This document shows, in pieces, positions 50,601 to 62,100 of a stretch of 64,000 nucleotides of DNA; within the stretch, counting starts at the first letter, position 1, and each line of letters starts with the position of its first letter. Source of the DNA: Orthonyx spaldingii (Eukaryota > Chordata > Aves > Passeriformes > Orthonychidae); the NCBI GenBank assembly GCA_013397795.1, contig VZTJ01004773.1, forward strand, positions 493,326-557,325, given 5' to 3'. The translations under genes were made by a program, and so were the position numbers. Below the pieces are notes generated by a model. That model worked only from the letters and a program-made list of their open reading frames with translations, searched no databases and was not told the DNA's origin.

Positions 50601-53497
50601 TTAGGGAAATGTATAATATCTGAAGATGCATTTTATTACTTTCTCAGTCTTAATCCTTTGATAAAAACATAGCAAGTTTCTCACAATATTTTCCCTGCAG
50701 TCACACAAATGTTTCACTGGGCTTTTTGTTTTTAAAGCTGGTAGAATGCAGGAATAACCACGTGGACAAATACAAACAGGGAGTAGCTAGAGAGGAAAAA
50801 TTCAATCTTTACGGTGGATTATCAACAGAACCTGAGTCAATAAAGTCTGCTCTTATGGAAGAAAAAAATCAAAGTTCCTTCTGACATGAATAAGCAGAAG
50901 GCTCAGGAATGTCTGTGTCGGACCAGTGTGTTCATTCTGCAGAATTTTTCAGAATTTGGATGCAGACAATGGGGCAGAATTCACAGGAAAGTGGCAGAAC
51001 TCGCAAAACAGGACTTGAGGAGGACAAGTGAGAAATTTGGCCTTATTCTAGAGAAAGGGTAGGGCAGAAATCTTAATGTTTATAAAAGGCAGTTCCAAGA
51101 AGGAAAGGAAAGAAATATCTTACGAGTGTAAACTGTTATAAGGAAGATTTAGACTAGATAATAAACAATATTTTCTAGAAGGCTGGCAGAGTGAACATAC
51201 GGCATATTTTTGGACATTGGTCCTGTTGAACTTGAGTTTCAGAATTATGAAACTAATAATTTTCTTTTTTCCCACTTTAACAGACCCGTGTTTTCAAGGA
51301 TGTTTCTTTACACATCAGGAAGTGACTCATGCCACTAAAACAGCCTGCTCCACAACTGCAGGGTGATATTTCCTCGTTTAGCATCATAAATTAGGGCGTG
51401 TATTTCATCAGGAAAGCCTGTTAGCATTTCTAGTGGTAAGGAAAAGCAGATATTCAGTATGAGGAGGAAGCTTTTCACAGAGTGGTAAAACACTGGCACA
51501 GGTTGCCCAGGGAGGGGGTGGCTGCCCCACCCCTGGAAATACTCAGGACAGGCTGGACGAGGCTCTGAGCAACCTGATGCAGTTGAAGATTCCCCTGCTC
51601 ATTGAAGGGAGGTCAAATAGATTAACTTTGAGGGTCCCTTCCAACCCAAATTGTTCTGTGATTCTTTGCATGCAGTCAGAGCTCATTGTGTGAAAGGGAT
51701 TGTTTGGGCCACCTTCTGTTGTTTTAACCCAGCAAGTTGAAAGCGTAGGTGCAGGGAATTCCCTGTGTGGGCAGCATTAAAACCATTCCTGGAGTGTTTG
51801 ACTGTCTCAAAAAAATAGGAACTGCAAAACACCTCTGTAGTACCTGGTACTTACTTTTCAGAGTCAAAAATCCTACGAGGATTGAGTGGAACTTCATATT
51901 TCTTTGGGGTATTATGGATGTGGATTGAAGGGAGTGTTGGGGGGATTTTCTGCTTGAAGATGAAGTTTTAAAAACAAAGGGGTTGTCATTGATAGGAATG
52001 CAACAAATACTCCATTGCCACATCTCTGAAGGCTCTGGTTAGCACAGTGAGAGAGACAGAGAACAGCCAGTTTGGGTAGCAATGCCAGAAAAAATTACAA
52101 GGTTATTTTGTATTACTATGAAAACATTTTTATCTTTGTGGGGTGAGTTTTTTTTTTTCTTTTTATTTTCCCCTCCACAGCTGTTCTGAGATTATTCGGG
52201 TTCCTGTTGACAGCGTTGGCTGCTTGGTATTTGGGATACTTTGTTGCTGTTCATGTACCCCAAAACACAATATCTATTGCTGTACTTCAAGAGATCGGAA
52301 AGAAACCAGTGTTGAGGGGTGTGTAGTTCTATTTATTTCCTTTTCTTTTTTTTTTCTTATATCTGATATTGTGTATTTGTGTGCTAAATGACAAATGGCT
52401 TGTTAGCTGAGAAATTATTTGGTATGTGTTGTTATAAGAATGAAGCTGACTGTAAAGTTAATTAAAAGCAAAGCAGAACTTTTTCTTAGACACTGCTTTT
52501 GAAGAAACAATGTCAGTCTATTTTGCAAGTGTACAAAGGTATTTAATTGAATTGTGATGTAAGAACACTTTGCTGGCATGTAAGTGCAAAGCTGCAGCTT
52601 TGATTCTATCATATATTTTATATTTATGATAAACAGTTGAACCACTAACTAAACTTTGTGAGTAAATTCTCATTATTTTTTAGCTCTGACCAGGTGGCTT
52701 AATGTGTATATTTTTGATACACATAAAAAATGTGTATAAATTTTTTAATAAAATGTACGTATATTAATATATGTTAAAATATAAAATTTTAAAATTGACA
52801 TTAAAATGTATATTTTTATCATTCTATGACTAAGTTATTTTGGTAAAAAATTGGCTTAAAATAGGAATGACAACTATTCATTTCAAGCTGTTGGTAGGAA
52901 ACCTTCATCCCTGTAGGCCTTGTTTCCTGTTATATGGAATAGCAGATAATAATTACCTTATATTCAAATCAGATCACACCATATGGTGCATTTTTGCCTG
53001 GATAAGCTTGCACTTGGAGCCAACTTGGATCTATGTGAAAATCAGTGATAACTTCCAGCCCACACAAACCTGTGACGATGTTGCCACGATCCCGGAGAAC
53101 CGTCAGGATTCTTCGTTTCGATGTTTGAGTTTAGCACTTTGACTTTAGGGGATTGATCCCACGTACCAATTGTTCATGCAGCATCCAATAAAACATTTTT
53201 TTCATCTTTGCTGTTGCAGCCCCAGCCCCCAAAAGGCAGAAGTGTGACCACTGGTCCCCCTGCCCGCCTGGGAACTTCGCCTATCGCATCCTCAGTGGCG
53301 GTGGCAAGCAGAGGAGGGCCAAAATTTGTTTTGAGGATGAGCAGTGAGTACCACTCCAAGTTTGCATCTGAGCAAGTGCTTTGTACTGTGAGGAAAGGTG
53401 TTTGGGTTTGGTTCAGTGGCAGTAAGTGAGCTCCAACCAGGGGCTCCTGTTCTGGTGGCAAACTTCAGAATTTATCTGACAGTGTTTAACTCTTCTT

Positions 53498-53539
<42 letters not shown>

Positions 53540-56500
53540 CTTTTTCTCTGTTTTTNTTTTTTTTTAACCTAATCTCCAGTGATTTTCTCTGTTCCTTTCC
53601 ATAAGCTGCAGCCAACTGTTAGTTTTCAGCAGGATTTTTAATTTCCATGGTGCAGGATAGCAGATTTACAGCATGTTGACTGCTCAGCACCTTCTGAAAG
53701 TCAGGTTCTTTCATGGCTTTTCAAACTGGACAGGTGGAATAACTTCAAAACCTTGCAGTGACCTTTCCTGGAGACACAGTCCACAGAGAATACAGCCACA
53801 AAACCAGTTTATCTTGGTTTTGTATTTTTTTTTTCCTCCTTTATCTTTCTGGCTGCACTTGTATGAAATATTTTCTTGATCTGGCTCATTTTGAAAGAGT
53901 CATTGTTGAAGGAAACTGACTGATACACTCTGCAAGATTTTTAAGCTCTTGTGTACAACAAAGTCTTGAATTAAATAACTGAATAAAACATAAATAACAG
54001 AAAATTGCTTAGCACTGGTAAATATAACTTTGCATCAGAGCTGCCAGACAGGTGTATTTTACTGATATTGTATTTATTTCTATTCCAGGCTTCTAAGTGA
54101 AGGGAATGGTAATGTTGGAAGTGGTATAAACATTGCCACTGTGAATTGTAAGTAAGAGAAAAAGTTTTATAGAGAGACACACTTTTGTAGTGCAATAAAT
54201 TACCAGTGTTCTTCGGGGGGGGGNTGGGTGGTGGATATTTTGTTTTGTGGGGGTTTTTACTGGCTACTATAGAAGAGAAAGGAAAATACTGCAAACTTGA
54301 TTCACGTTAATGTAAGAAAAACAAATCTGTGTGATAAAAACAGTCGTCTGGGTAAACAAATAAACATGTTCATAATCAGTAGAGGAAAATAGAAAAAGTG
54401 TCCATGGAAGTGGTATAAGTGTATTTTATTAGCCAAAAGAATTGTAGCACAGCAAAAATATCTGTGCTCTCCAGCAGCAGGACTCAACTTTCAGCTTCAG
54501 TCCTTGATAAAATATATCTGCTGCTCCACAGGTAAGGGGGAAGCAGGAACTGAGAGCTGCAGTTCTGCCTCACGGTGTAGCCATGGTACAAATTCCTCTT
54601 CCAGACTCGGTCAGTGGACAGCAAGACAAACTCAAAGTTTAATGCATATTAAACTGCCATTATGTCTTTGCTTATAGCAGAAGCCACTGGAAAGCAGCAG
54701 GTGCACTGTATTCCAGGTTTGGAGGCACCTAAATCCTAAATTTTGATTCAGATGAATGGTGTCAGGAAAAATTAATCCATGATGCCAGAGGTTTATGTCC
54801 AAAAATGAGACAGAGGAGTCCTGCAACTTTATTCGAGTAAAGGGAGAGGCCAAGGGGCATTTCCCCTGGGGTCTCTCAAGTTGTTGGAGGATGCAGCCTC
54901 CTTTTTATCCTCATTTCCCAGCCACACTTCCCTCTCTTTCCCCACTGCCTGAGGTACTTGAGAGGTACAAACTTCCCAGACTCCCTTCTAATGTGCATCC
55001 TCCTCCTTCTTTTTCCTTGTGTCTCTGTTCTTTTTCTCTAAATCCAGGAATTTAGCACAGCCTTAGAGGAGCAACAGTCAATCAGTGGAATTCCTGTGGA
55101 ATTTATGGTTCCTCCCATTGCTTCCTTCACCTCTCAGTATCTGGTTTATCTCCCAGCAGCCCCACAGTTTGTTTGTAAAGACACCTCCCTCTCATTCCGT
55201 GCAGTGGGAATGGTGATGAGGTGCAGGGTATTCAATAACGAATGCCTACATCTTGTGGGGGAGGGAAGAAAGGGAGTTCACAGGCACAGCCAAGTTGGTT
55301 TTGATCACAAAACACTTATATTCCAATTTTTTTTTTGTCTCACTATTGCTAAGCAAGATCTTGACTTTGTCTAAACTTGTATGATTTTACTGAAGGTTAA
55401 ATTAACCATGGGCAAGAATCTGTTCCAAATTTTTTCCCAGTTAACTACTGCCTTTTTTTTCCAACAATCATAAAATCTTTGCTGGCTATAACAGATGAAA
55501 ATGAGTTTAAAATGAGGGTAAGAGGGCAAATACTCATCTTGAATGCACAAGCAAGATGATGGCAAATAGGAGCAGGTAAATCTGTCCTTTATCCTGCACC
55601 AGTCTGTAGTAAAACAGATTTTTTTACGTGTCCACTAATTAGATAAGGTGAGATAATGACTGTTCTCAGTGTCTTATGGCATTCAAATGGGATAAAAGCT
55701 TGAACATCTCAAACACTGCACAGAATAGGATTAAGCTCATTTAAGTAGTTTTAGGCTTAACCAATTTTCCTATCTGTGGTTGTGATCTAATAAAGTATAT
55801 TTAGATCTAGAAACATGGAAGCACACACACACACACACACAAGAAGGATTTTCCTTTAAAATAAGAAGTAATAAAAAATTGTTAGTCACATTTGATGATT
55901 CAGAGGAAACAAAATATGTTCTCCCCAAATCTTAAACTTATGTTATTTCATATTTCTTCCAATTTAAGAACTGAAACAAAAGTCAAATAATACACAAAAT
56001 TAGGGATGCCTAGCTTTAGCTGAAAATGTTAATTATGTTTGCTGATTGAATAAAGTAATATTTGCTCATGTTTAGACCTTTTTTTTTTTTTAAATTACAG
56101 ATAAAACAGGAGAAGTTACATCGACAAAATTTTTTGAAATGTGGACAGGAGGTAAGGAAAAGAGGGCAATAGAGCTTTAGTTAGTGTTTCAGCTGAGAAA
56201 CTGAGAAAATACTTAGATTCTTACAATTATCCTCCTCTTTCCTGCTTGACTTTGATTGTATTCTCAACAGGGATCATCAGCTAGAAACAAACAGCTGCTG
56301 TCCTCATAAAATATGTTCTGGACAAATATGATGACAAACTTTGTCTGAAAAGCTGAATTTCTCCTGTTGGCTCAGACAGATAATTATCCTTTTTTAAAAA
56401 TGTCTTATTCTTTTTCCTTTTTTGTTTTGCTTTCTTCTTTGGTCTCCATTTTTTCTGTCCAATAGGAATGGCACTTAACCAGATATGACATCCAGACACT

Positions 56501-59093
56501 TCAGTCAGCAAAATTCCTTTTCCTGACATATCTTCTTCTATTTTAGTTAGAAAATCATCAGAGTTATAAAATCATCACAGGAAATTTGCTGATCTGTCTC
56601 TTAACATCCTTCACGTAGCTGGAAAGATGAGCTACTTTAAGAATAGCTTTTAACACATTTTCTAAAATTTGAACAGTAAGTTTCCTCTGGAGACACTGGA
56701 AGCTGATTCCCTGACTTCTTAAAAATGCTCGTGACCTTGGCTGCACGAGCAGGAATGGGATGAATAACGAGCTGTGTGATTGACTCCACAGACCACTCAC
56801 GAGAGATGATGGATTTCATCAGGAATGCACCGGAAGGGACCCTCTTTCTGATGGCCACTCACGATGATGGAAGCACCAAGTAAGGAAGTTATGGAGGCTG
56901 AGGGGCAGAGCTGTGAAAAGCTGGAAAATTACTGTTGTGAACTGGTGTAAAGGAATGATAAATTCCACTCTATACTCAGAGCTGTTCTCTCATTTCCTCT
57001 CTAAAAGATTTTGACTCCATGTCCTTTCCATGACTGCACATATCTGTATGTTGGTGCTCCCTAGGGTGGGTCGATATTACATTATTTAAAAGCACCCCAA
57101 AGGGCACTGCTGTCACCTCTGGGTCACAGCTTTCTTTATTCTGAAATGTTGTTTATCCACCCCTCCCAATTATGATGTCTATAGTTTGCATTCCTTCTTA
57201 CATCATAATCAGATTTTTCAGGTGCTTTTGTATCTTAGGGGGTTTTTAGCTGAGTTCATGGTATGGTAATTATCTAGGAAAAGACTTAATCCATGTGTGA
57301 TGCTCCTGTAGTTATTTAAGAAGGACTGAAGCACCAGAGAGTATTTGAGACACCTTTTTCTTTCTGCTATGCTGTCACAAACAGGTTGTATTAACATCAT
57401 GAACTTACTGAGAAGGAAAAAAATTGATAAATTCAATTCTTTCTGTGAATTCAATGACAGGCTACTACCACAGCTCTTGGGACTATTTAAATCTCATTTT
57501 TACTTCTGCAGGCTTAATGCTGAAATGTAGAGCATGAATCAGACGTGATCTTTTTCATCATTTTTCACATCCTGAAATTTTAACACTTATTTTTTCACTA
57601 CATTTTCCTAGGTTGAAAAATGATGCCAAAAATTTAGTAGAAGAACTGGGAAGTAAAGAAATAAAGAATATCAAGTTCAGGTCAAGCTGGGTTTTTATAG
57701 CTGCCAAAGGCTTCAAGCTGCCAGATAATATCCAAAAAGAAAAGGTCAGGTTTGTTTTATTTTCACTTTATATTTGTCTGTATATCAAAAGCAAAAACTT
57801 TGGGAACAACTTGCCCGCAGGTTTCAGGAGGAGTAAAGATAATGTTTTTCACAGAAATTTCTGTTTCCATCTGTGCCCTTGTTGTGTTCACTTTCTGTAA
57901 GCCCAGTCATGCTCATCTGTGTGACTGAGGCAGACAGAAATGAGAAAACCCAACACAGAGGTCAGGTCCTTTGATTCCCTCCACAGCCATGTCAGGCTTC
58001 CATATCAGGGATCTTTTCCCGGAATAACACAGGATCACAGGATGGGTCAGGTTGGAAGGGGCTGCAGGGGTTCATCTGGTGCCACCTCCCTGCTCCAGCA
58101 GGGCCATCCCAGAGCACAGGGCACAGGAGTGTGTCCAAACAGTTCTGGAATATCCCCAGGGAGGAGACTCCACACGCTCTCTGGGCAATCTGTTCAGTGC
58201 TTGGTCACTGCACAATAAAAAAGTTCTTCCTCACGTTCAGGTGGAACTTCCTGGGCTCAGGCCCTGCCCGTGGCTCTGGTGCCACTGCTGGGCCCTGGAG
58301 CAGAGCCTGGGCCCTGCCCTGAGCCCTCCCTGCACACAGGGACACCCAGGGCTCAGGGCCCCTCTCAGCTGGGGCTCCTCTCCAGGCTGAGCAGCCCCAG
58401 CTCCCTCAGCCTTTCCTGGGCACCGAGATGCTCCAGGCCCTTCCTCAGCTCCGCAGCCTCCGCCGGCCCCGCTCCAGGAGCTCCTGGCCCTGCTGTGCTG
58501 AGGAGCCAGAGCTGGACACGGCACCCCAGAGGTGCCCCAGGGCTGGGCAGAGGGGCAGCATCACCCCCGGACCTGCTGGGAATGCTCTTCCCAGTGCACC
58601 CCAGAACAGCATTGGCCTCTTTGGCCTCTGCTGGTCAGGGACAGCCTCATTGTCCACCAGGACCCCCAGGTCCTTCTCCACAGAGCTTTTCCCCAACAGG
58701 TCACCCCCAGCTTGTGCTGGTGCAGAATATTGTTGCAATATTCTTCACATTTCAGAGCTTCTGCTGGACAAAGATATTCAATTTAGTGTGTATCATGACA
58801 GCCATCTGGGCAATAAATAAAGCACTCTGTGTAAGAGAGAAACTGGCAGAATCTTCACCCATTATGTTAAGCAAGATGTGCAACAATCTCCTCAGCTTCC
58901 CAGTCCTCCTTCACTACTCCCTCCTCTTGTATGATGTTTGACAAACTGGTATGTAAATAGAAAAAAATAAATATTGATTTTTTTTTCAAATTTGTTTTCA
59001 CAGATAAACCATTCGGACCAGAAGAAAAACAGATACAGTGGCTGGCCAGCTGAAATCCAAATAGAAGGCTGCATCCCAAGAAACCTGATCTGA
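47625..59093 (+). CDS. FAM3B: FAM3B / PANDER, secreted cytokine-like protein; complete
   Basis: Secreted FAM3-family hormone (pancreatic-derived factor), linked in mammals to islet function and hepatic metabolism. The CDS is join(47625..47643, 52181..52318, 53220..53343, 54089..54147, 56101..56151, 56792..56879, 57612..57744, 59004..59093): 702 nt, 233 residues; human FAM3B has 235. The start MKLTQHSVLRLF aligns without gaps to the human start. A hydrophobic signal segment spans about residues 11-30. Cys61/Cys67 (KCDHWSPC) and Cys89/Cys227 (KICFED, EGCIP) correspond to the two disulfides described for PANDER. Other family blocks are SGGG (78-81), INIATVNY (107-114), DDGST (155-159), GSKEI and FRSSWVFIAAKG (182-193) and YSGWP. 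All introns are GT-AG and in phase. The ATG has a purine at -3. The mammalian TRCFDMY block reads TKFFEMW here, resembling FAM3C. BACE2 lies about 12 kb upstream on the same strand. Confidence 0.97.
48005..48250 (+). mobile_element. CR1 LINE 3' fragment, sense
   Basis: It contains GTTTAGGCTGGATATTAGGG, GGGCACTGGAACAGCTCCCC, GAACTGGATGATCCATGTTG and a terminal GATATTCTGTGCCTCTG. It looks like a different subfamily from the 47.1-kb copy. Confidence 0.8.
48945..50075 (-). mobile_element. CR1 LINE with dead reverse transcriptase, antisense
   Basis: On the minus strand, from about 50075 down, CR1 ORF2 blocks appear in order: FPVPGKIMEQIILSVI, GRSCLTNLISFYD, LDFSKAFDTVSHSI, RPVTSGVPQGS-like, FNIFIDDLD, RPHLKSCVQLW and SLEKRRLRGDLVALHN. 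The 3' UTR follows. The catalytic FADD motif reads FADN (near plus 49605-49620), and frameshifts break the frame into several pieces. The copy is 5'-truncated within the reverse transcriptase domain and cannot move on its own. Confidence 0.92.
51450..51668 (+). mobile_element. CR1 LINE 3' fragment, sense
   Basis: It shows CACTGGCACAGGTTGCCCAG, GGGTCCCTTCCAACCCAAAT and a terminal TGTTCTGTGATTC, in FAM3B intron 1. Confidence 0.85.
52181..52318 (+). CDS. FAM3B: FAM3B exon 2 (signal peptide)
   Basis: This 138-nt exon has acceptor ttcccctccacag and donor gtgtgt. It encodes VLRLFGFLLTALAAWYLGYF and ends EIGKKPVLR. The matching human segment has the same WYxGY and RPVLK-like pattern. The longest open frame here is a different, meaningless one. 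Confidence 0.94.
52319..53219 (+). other. FAM3B: FAM3B intron 2
   Basis: A 0.9-kb intron with a very AT-rich, partly self-complementary stretch at about 52690-52820. No gene is seen. Confidence 0.9.
53220..53343 (+). CDS. FAM3B: FAM3B exon 3
   Basis: This 124-nt exon has acceptor gctgttgcag and donor gtgagt. It encodes PAPKRQKCDHWSPCPPG, then NFAYRILSGGG and AKICFEDE. It carries the first three disulfide cysteines. Confidence 0.96.
53344..54088 (+). other. FAM3B: FAM3B intron 3
   Basis: A 0.7-kb intron containing a T homopolymer at about 53500-53539 and a single N at 53556. Confidence 0.9.
53500..53565 (+). repeat. Poly-T tract with an ambiguous base
   Basis: A T homopolymer of about 40 nt is followed by T-rich sequence and a single N at 53556. 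The length is probably unreliable. Confidence 0.9.
54089..54147 (+). CDS. FAM3B: FAM3B exon 4
   Basis: This 59-nt exon has acceptor tctattccag and donor gtaagt. It encodes LLSEGNGNVGSGINIATVN, with one base of the split Tyr codon. The GINIA motif matches the family. Confidence 0.95.
54760..55170 (-). mobile_element. ERV LTR, antisense, in FAM3B intron 4
   Basis: On the minus strand there is a TATA-like GGATAAAAAGG (plus 54901-54909), a downstream CGAATAAAG (plus 54828-54833) and the end TTTTTCCTGACA at plus 54760. The right boundary is uncertain (about 55166, where the minus strand would start TGTGGGGC). No internal coding region is seen. Confidence 0.6.
55822..55842 (+). repeat. (CA)n microsatellite
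   Basis: About ten CA units in FAM3B intron 4. Confidence 0.95.
56101..56151 (+). CDS. FAM3B: FAM3B exon 5
   Basis: This 51-nt exon has acceptor taaattacag and donor gtaagg. It encodes KTGEVTSTKFFEMWTG after completing Tyr114. The cysteine present in the mammalian version of this block is a phenylalanine here. Confidence 0.95.
56152..56791 (+). other. FAM3B: FAM3B intron 5
   Basis: A 0.64-kb intron with no element recognised. Confidence 0.9.
56792..56879 (+). CDS. FAM3B: FAM3B exon 6
   Basis: This 88-nt exon has acceptor gactccacag and donor gtaagg. It encodes HSREMMDFIRNAPEGTL, then FLMATHDDGST, with split codons at both ends (Asp131, Lys160). Confidence 0.96.
56880..57611 (+). other. FAM3B: FAM3B intron 6
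   Basis: A 0.73-kb intron with no element recognised. Confidence 0.9.
57612..57744 (+). CDS. FAM3B: FAM3B exon 7
   Basis: This 133-nt exon has acceptor tttcctag and donor gtcagg. It encodes LKNDAKNLVEELGSKEI, then KFRSSWVFIAAKGFKLP and ends QKEK. FRSSWVFIAAKG is the most diagnostic FAM3B block in the window. Confidence 0.97.
57745..59003 (+). other. FAM3B: FAM3B intron 7
   Basis: A 1.26-kb intron, more than half of which is a GC-rich antisense CR1 fragment at 58025-58735. Confidence 0.9.
58025..58735 (-). mobile_element. CR1 LINE 3' fragment, antisense, in FAM3B intron 7
   Basis: It begins ACACAGGATCACAGGATGGG, the CR1 3' end in reverse. It includes CTCCTCTCCAGGCTGAGCAG and ends in the ORF2 C-terminus, where the minus strand reads EKDLGVLVDNEAVPDQQ. 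It is GC-rich relative to the intron. Confidence 0.88.
59004..59093 (+). CDS. FAM3B: FAM3B exon 8 (C-terminus, stop)
   Basis: This 90-nt exon has acceptor tgttttcacag. It encodes INHSDQKKNRYSGWPAEI, then QIEGCIPRNLI and TGA. It carries Cys227, the partner expected for Cys89. Confidence 0.97.
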   Translation: MNHSDQKKNRYSGWPAEIQIEGCIPRNLI

Positions 59094-59111
59094 ACAAGTG
59101 CATACCTCATT

Positions 59112-59117
59112 AATAAA
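59112..59117 (+). promoter_or_regulatory. FAM3B: FAM3B poly(A) signal AATAAA
   Basis: A canonical hexamer 18 nt after the stop, followed by T-rich and TCTGTGACTTT sequence. It would give a 3' UTR of only about 40 nt. A second AATAAA at 59287-59292, followed by G/T-rich sequence, could serve a longer isoform. Confidence 0.65.
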
Positions 59118-59134
59118 GACAATTCTATATTTTT

Positions 59135-62100
59135 ATATCTGTGACTTTATTAAATTGCCTCCAGAACTCAATAAGCATCTGAAGACCAATTGTAAAACAG
59201 GTCAAATGCACCGTTTTTAACCTTTCTTTCCTCTCTGTGGTTATATTCTAATCTGAAAACAAATAGGTATTTTGATAAGAAGTGGAAATAAAATAGTCTG
59301 GTTTGGAATTGCAATGTTCAGGAAGTCAGTCATAAAATGCCAGGATTTTTGAGAGCATACATTGTCATTAATACTTTTAGGGGTTTGGTTTTACTTGTTT
59401 GGGTTTTTTTAAGGTTCCCTTTAAATATTACTATGCAAATAGAACTTAATCTGCATTGTAATATAAAATCACTAGCAATACAGCAAATTACTTTGGTATC
59501 AATTTATTAAAAACTGCTCTCTTCAGAGAAAGTATGGCAAGAGCAGCTACATTTGTTGAGCTGATTTTAGTGACGTTGACAACACAGAATAGCGATGCTA
59601 ACATGTAAAGATCCAGTTACTTGAATTATTTTGCCAAATTTAAGCTGCAAATCTACATAGTTTGATTAATTATTTTTCTTCCTGTAAGTTTAACTTACTT
59701 TAAAAAATGTAGTTACTTCATGTAAGCCTAAGTGTTGTTCGTGTTAACTGTAGAATCAAACATGACTGAAAGGAAACTGTAGAAACATTTATTCAATTTC
59801 CCTTTTTTTGAAGCGCAGCAAGTGTCTGGACTGGCCTTAAGGGGTGTTTGTGCCCCTGTTGTTCAGAAGTCTCCCATATTCCACAGCTTAAGTTGCTTCC
59901 TGCAGCATTCCACTGATATTCCAGTTATTCCTCAAACATATGGAATTAACCCAAAAGGACCAAGCCAATTACATGGAGAAAAACCCATCATTATCCTTTT
60001 TATACCAGTCCATGATGTGTCTGATCTGATGATCATCCTCATCCCTCTCCTCCCTAGACTGAACCCACCTGTTTTAATCTTTCTTTACATTTTTCTCAAC
60101 ACTAAAACCTTAGTTCTGTGGTTCCTGTTTGAAGCCCCCTTTGAAACTTCAAATGAAGCCTGAAAGCTTAAAGTCTCCAACCATGTCTGCCACTTGTAGT
60201 CACTGCTGTGTTCCCAGCAGCTTTCTGGTGTTGTGTCCCTCACCAGTCCCTGAAGTTTCCTGCTACTGGTTTGCAAACTGCTCCATAGCCCAGAGACACT
60301 GCCAAAAAACCACTTAAATTAGTTTGACTCAGTTTGACTTTGGCAGGCTCAGTGGTTCCTCCTTAGCACCTTGCTGCTCATATGGTGGATACAAACTGAG
60401 CACTTCAATAGCTGTTTCAGTGTTTTTCCACATTACGTCATTCTTCTTAATAATAATAATTTTTTTCAGGTGGTGCTCGTGTTACTGGCAGGACATTTAT
60501 TTCTTTGCATCGTAGTCACCCTTTGCTACATTCCTGAATTATAAAAATAACATAATTACAGGGCTAATGACTGGCAGTCCTCAGAGTGCCAAGCTCTGAG
60601 ACAGCCCTCAAGCTCTGCGCAGTCTGACAGTCACTGCCTTTGCTCCAGGCCACAATTAATCTCACATCAATTGCAATTAAATTTTACTTCAATTTCTGTT
60701 TAGCAGCTACCATGAACTACAACGTTCTCATGCTTTACATTTGCTCTGTTCTTCATGCTCTGTGCAAGAGTTCCACTCTTTGCAACAGTAAAAGCTTGCA
60801 CCACTGTCATCTGAATCAAAGATCAAATCACCCAAGAACCTTTCACAGCACAAATTCCTGCAGAATGGTCTTTAACTCCATGGTGTTTTCACTTTTGCAG
60901 AGATGAAGCCAAGTCACCTGGACTGGACTGAAGTGTGTTGATAATCTGCAGTGCTGAATAGCCATCATCAGCTTTGTTTTCATTTGTTCATGACACAGTA
61001 CTTAAATATGGTAGGCAGAGGACTCTCAAGTACTTTGATAACCCTCTGATCTGAAGAAATCATGGAAAAGTGATCACTTGCCACTTTTTTCAGATTAGAG
61101 GCAATCTTGCAGAGTTGTTTTCAAAGTGGGATTTCAACTTTGCACCCACAACTTGAACACTTTTAAGGGAAGTGCCTCCTAGGAAGAAGTGAAAAGCTCT
61201 TTCATGGAATCCTAATTCTGAAAAAATAATCTGGGGGGGAAAAAACCAGCTGCAGTGGTGGAGGTCGATGTTCTCCATGCCACGTGACACTGCCAACCAC
61301 AAGCAGCAGGTGTGAAGTGATTTCCTGTGTTGTCCTGAGCTGGGAAAGTGCTGGGAAATACCTCTGAGTGCTTATTACACATGTGTGGTCGACGCCATGC
61401 AATAAGGTTAAAGCCTGCACAGAAATCCATCTTTTTCTAACCCCAGCAGGCAAATCCCATGGGAAGCCATGAGCTTTAGGCTGTGGCATTACTCAGGGCG
61501 TGGGTTTGTGGATTTAAAAGCGGGAATGGCACAGCAGGTGGCAGCAGTGGCTTTCCAGATCCTCTGCATCTCTAGAAACACCCAACCTTTCCGTGTTTTC
61601 CTGTCCTGGGCAGACACTGGAAGCCACAGACATGGGTGGAGCTCACCTTTGGTGGACAACAGCAGCTTTGCCCCTAACGTACCAGACCTTCCTTTCCTAC
61701 CTTTTGCCAGGGGCAGGCTCCCATTTCAAATATCCCCAGCAGAGCATTCCACACAGAGAGATCCCTCACACCCTCTGACCATGTAGAAACACATTTTAGA
61801 TGCTCCCATTTTTGCCTCCTCTGTGAATGTGACAACCAATCCCATAAAGCACAAAGTGCCTGGACAGAGTTTCTTTTTCACCTCTCCATTTAAGAGCATG
61901 AGAAGCGTTTCAGGGTCCTGACATGTCTCTTAAAAATCCCTGGATCCCTGGCAGTCCAGTTTGATGGCAGCCATAGGAAATATTGATCAAACAATAGGTA
62001 ACATTTTCAGTTTCTCAGTGTGAACTGTTTCTTCATGTTCTTTGTGTAGTGTTACCTAACTCAAAGTGGAAAGTTCCCACTGTATTTAAAAGAAAAACAG

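Larger units (their letters stand above)
47644..52180 (+). other. FAM3B: FAM3B intron 1
   Basis: A 4.5-kb intron. It holds a sense CR1 3' fragment at 48.0 kb, a long antisense CR1 with reverse transcriptase remnants at 48.95-50.1 kb and a sense CR1 at 51.45 kb. I see nothing else. Confidence 0.9.
54148..56100 (+). other. FAM3B: FAM3B intron 4
   Basis: A 2.0-kb intron. It has an N next to a G run at 54224, an antisense LTR at 54.76-55.17 kb and a CA microsatellite at 55822. Confidence 0.9.

Noticed and set aside
52143..52391. An 82-codon plus-strand open frame over FAM3B exon 2
   Set aside because: It is the wrong frame of exon 2. The correct frame is fixed by the match to the FAM3B signal peptide and by both splice phases.
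54760..55215. GAATGG hexamers at 54754 and 55208 as the target duplication of the intron 4 LTR
   Set aside because: Using the right copy would give an LTR start without TG on the minus strand, so the match may be chance and the boundary is left open.
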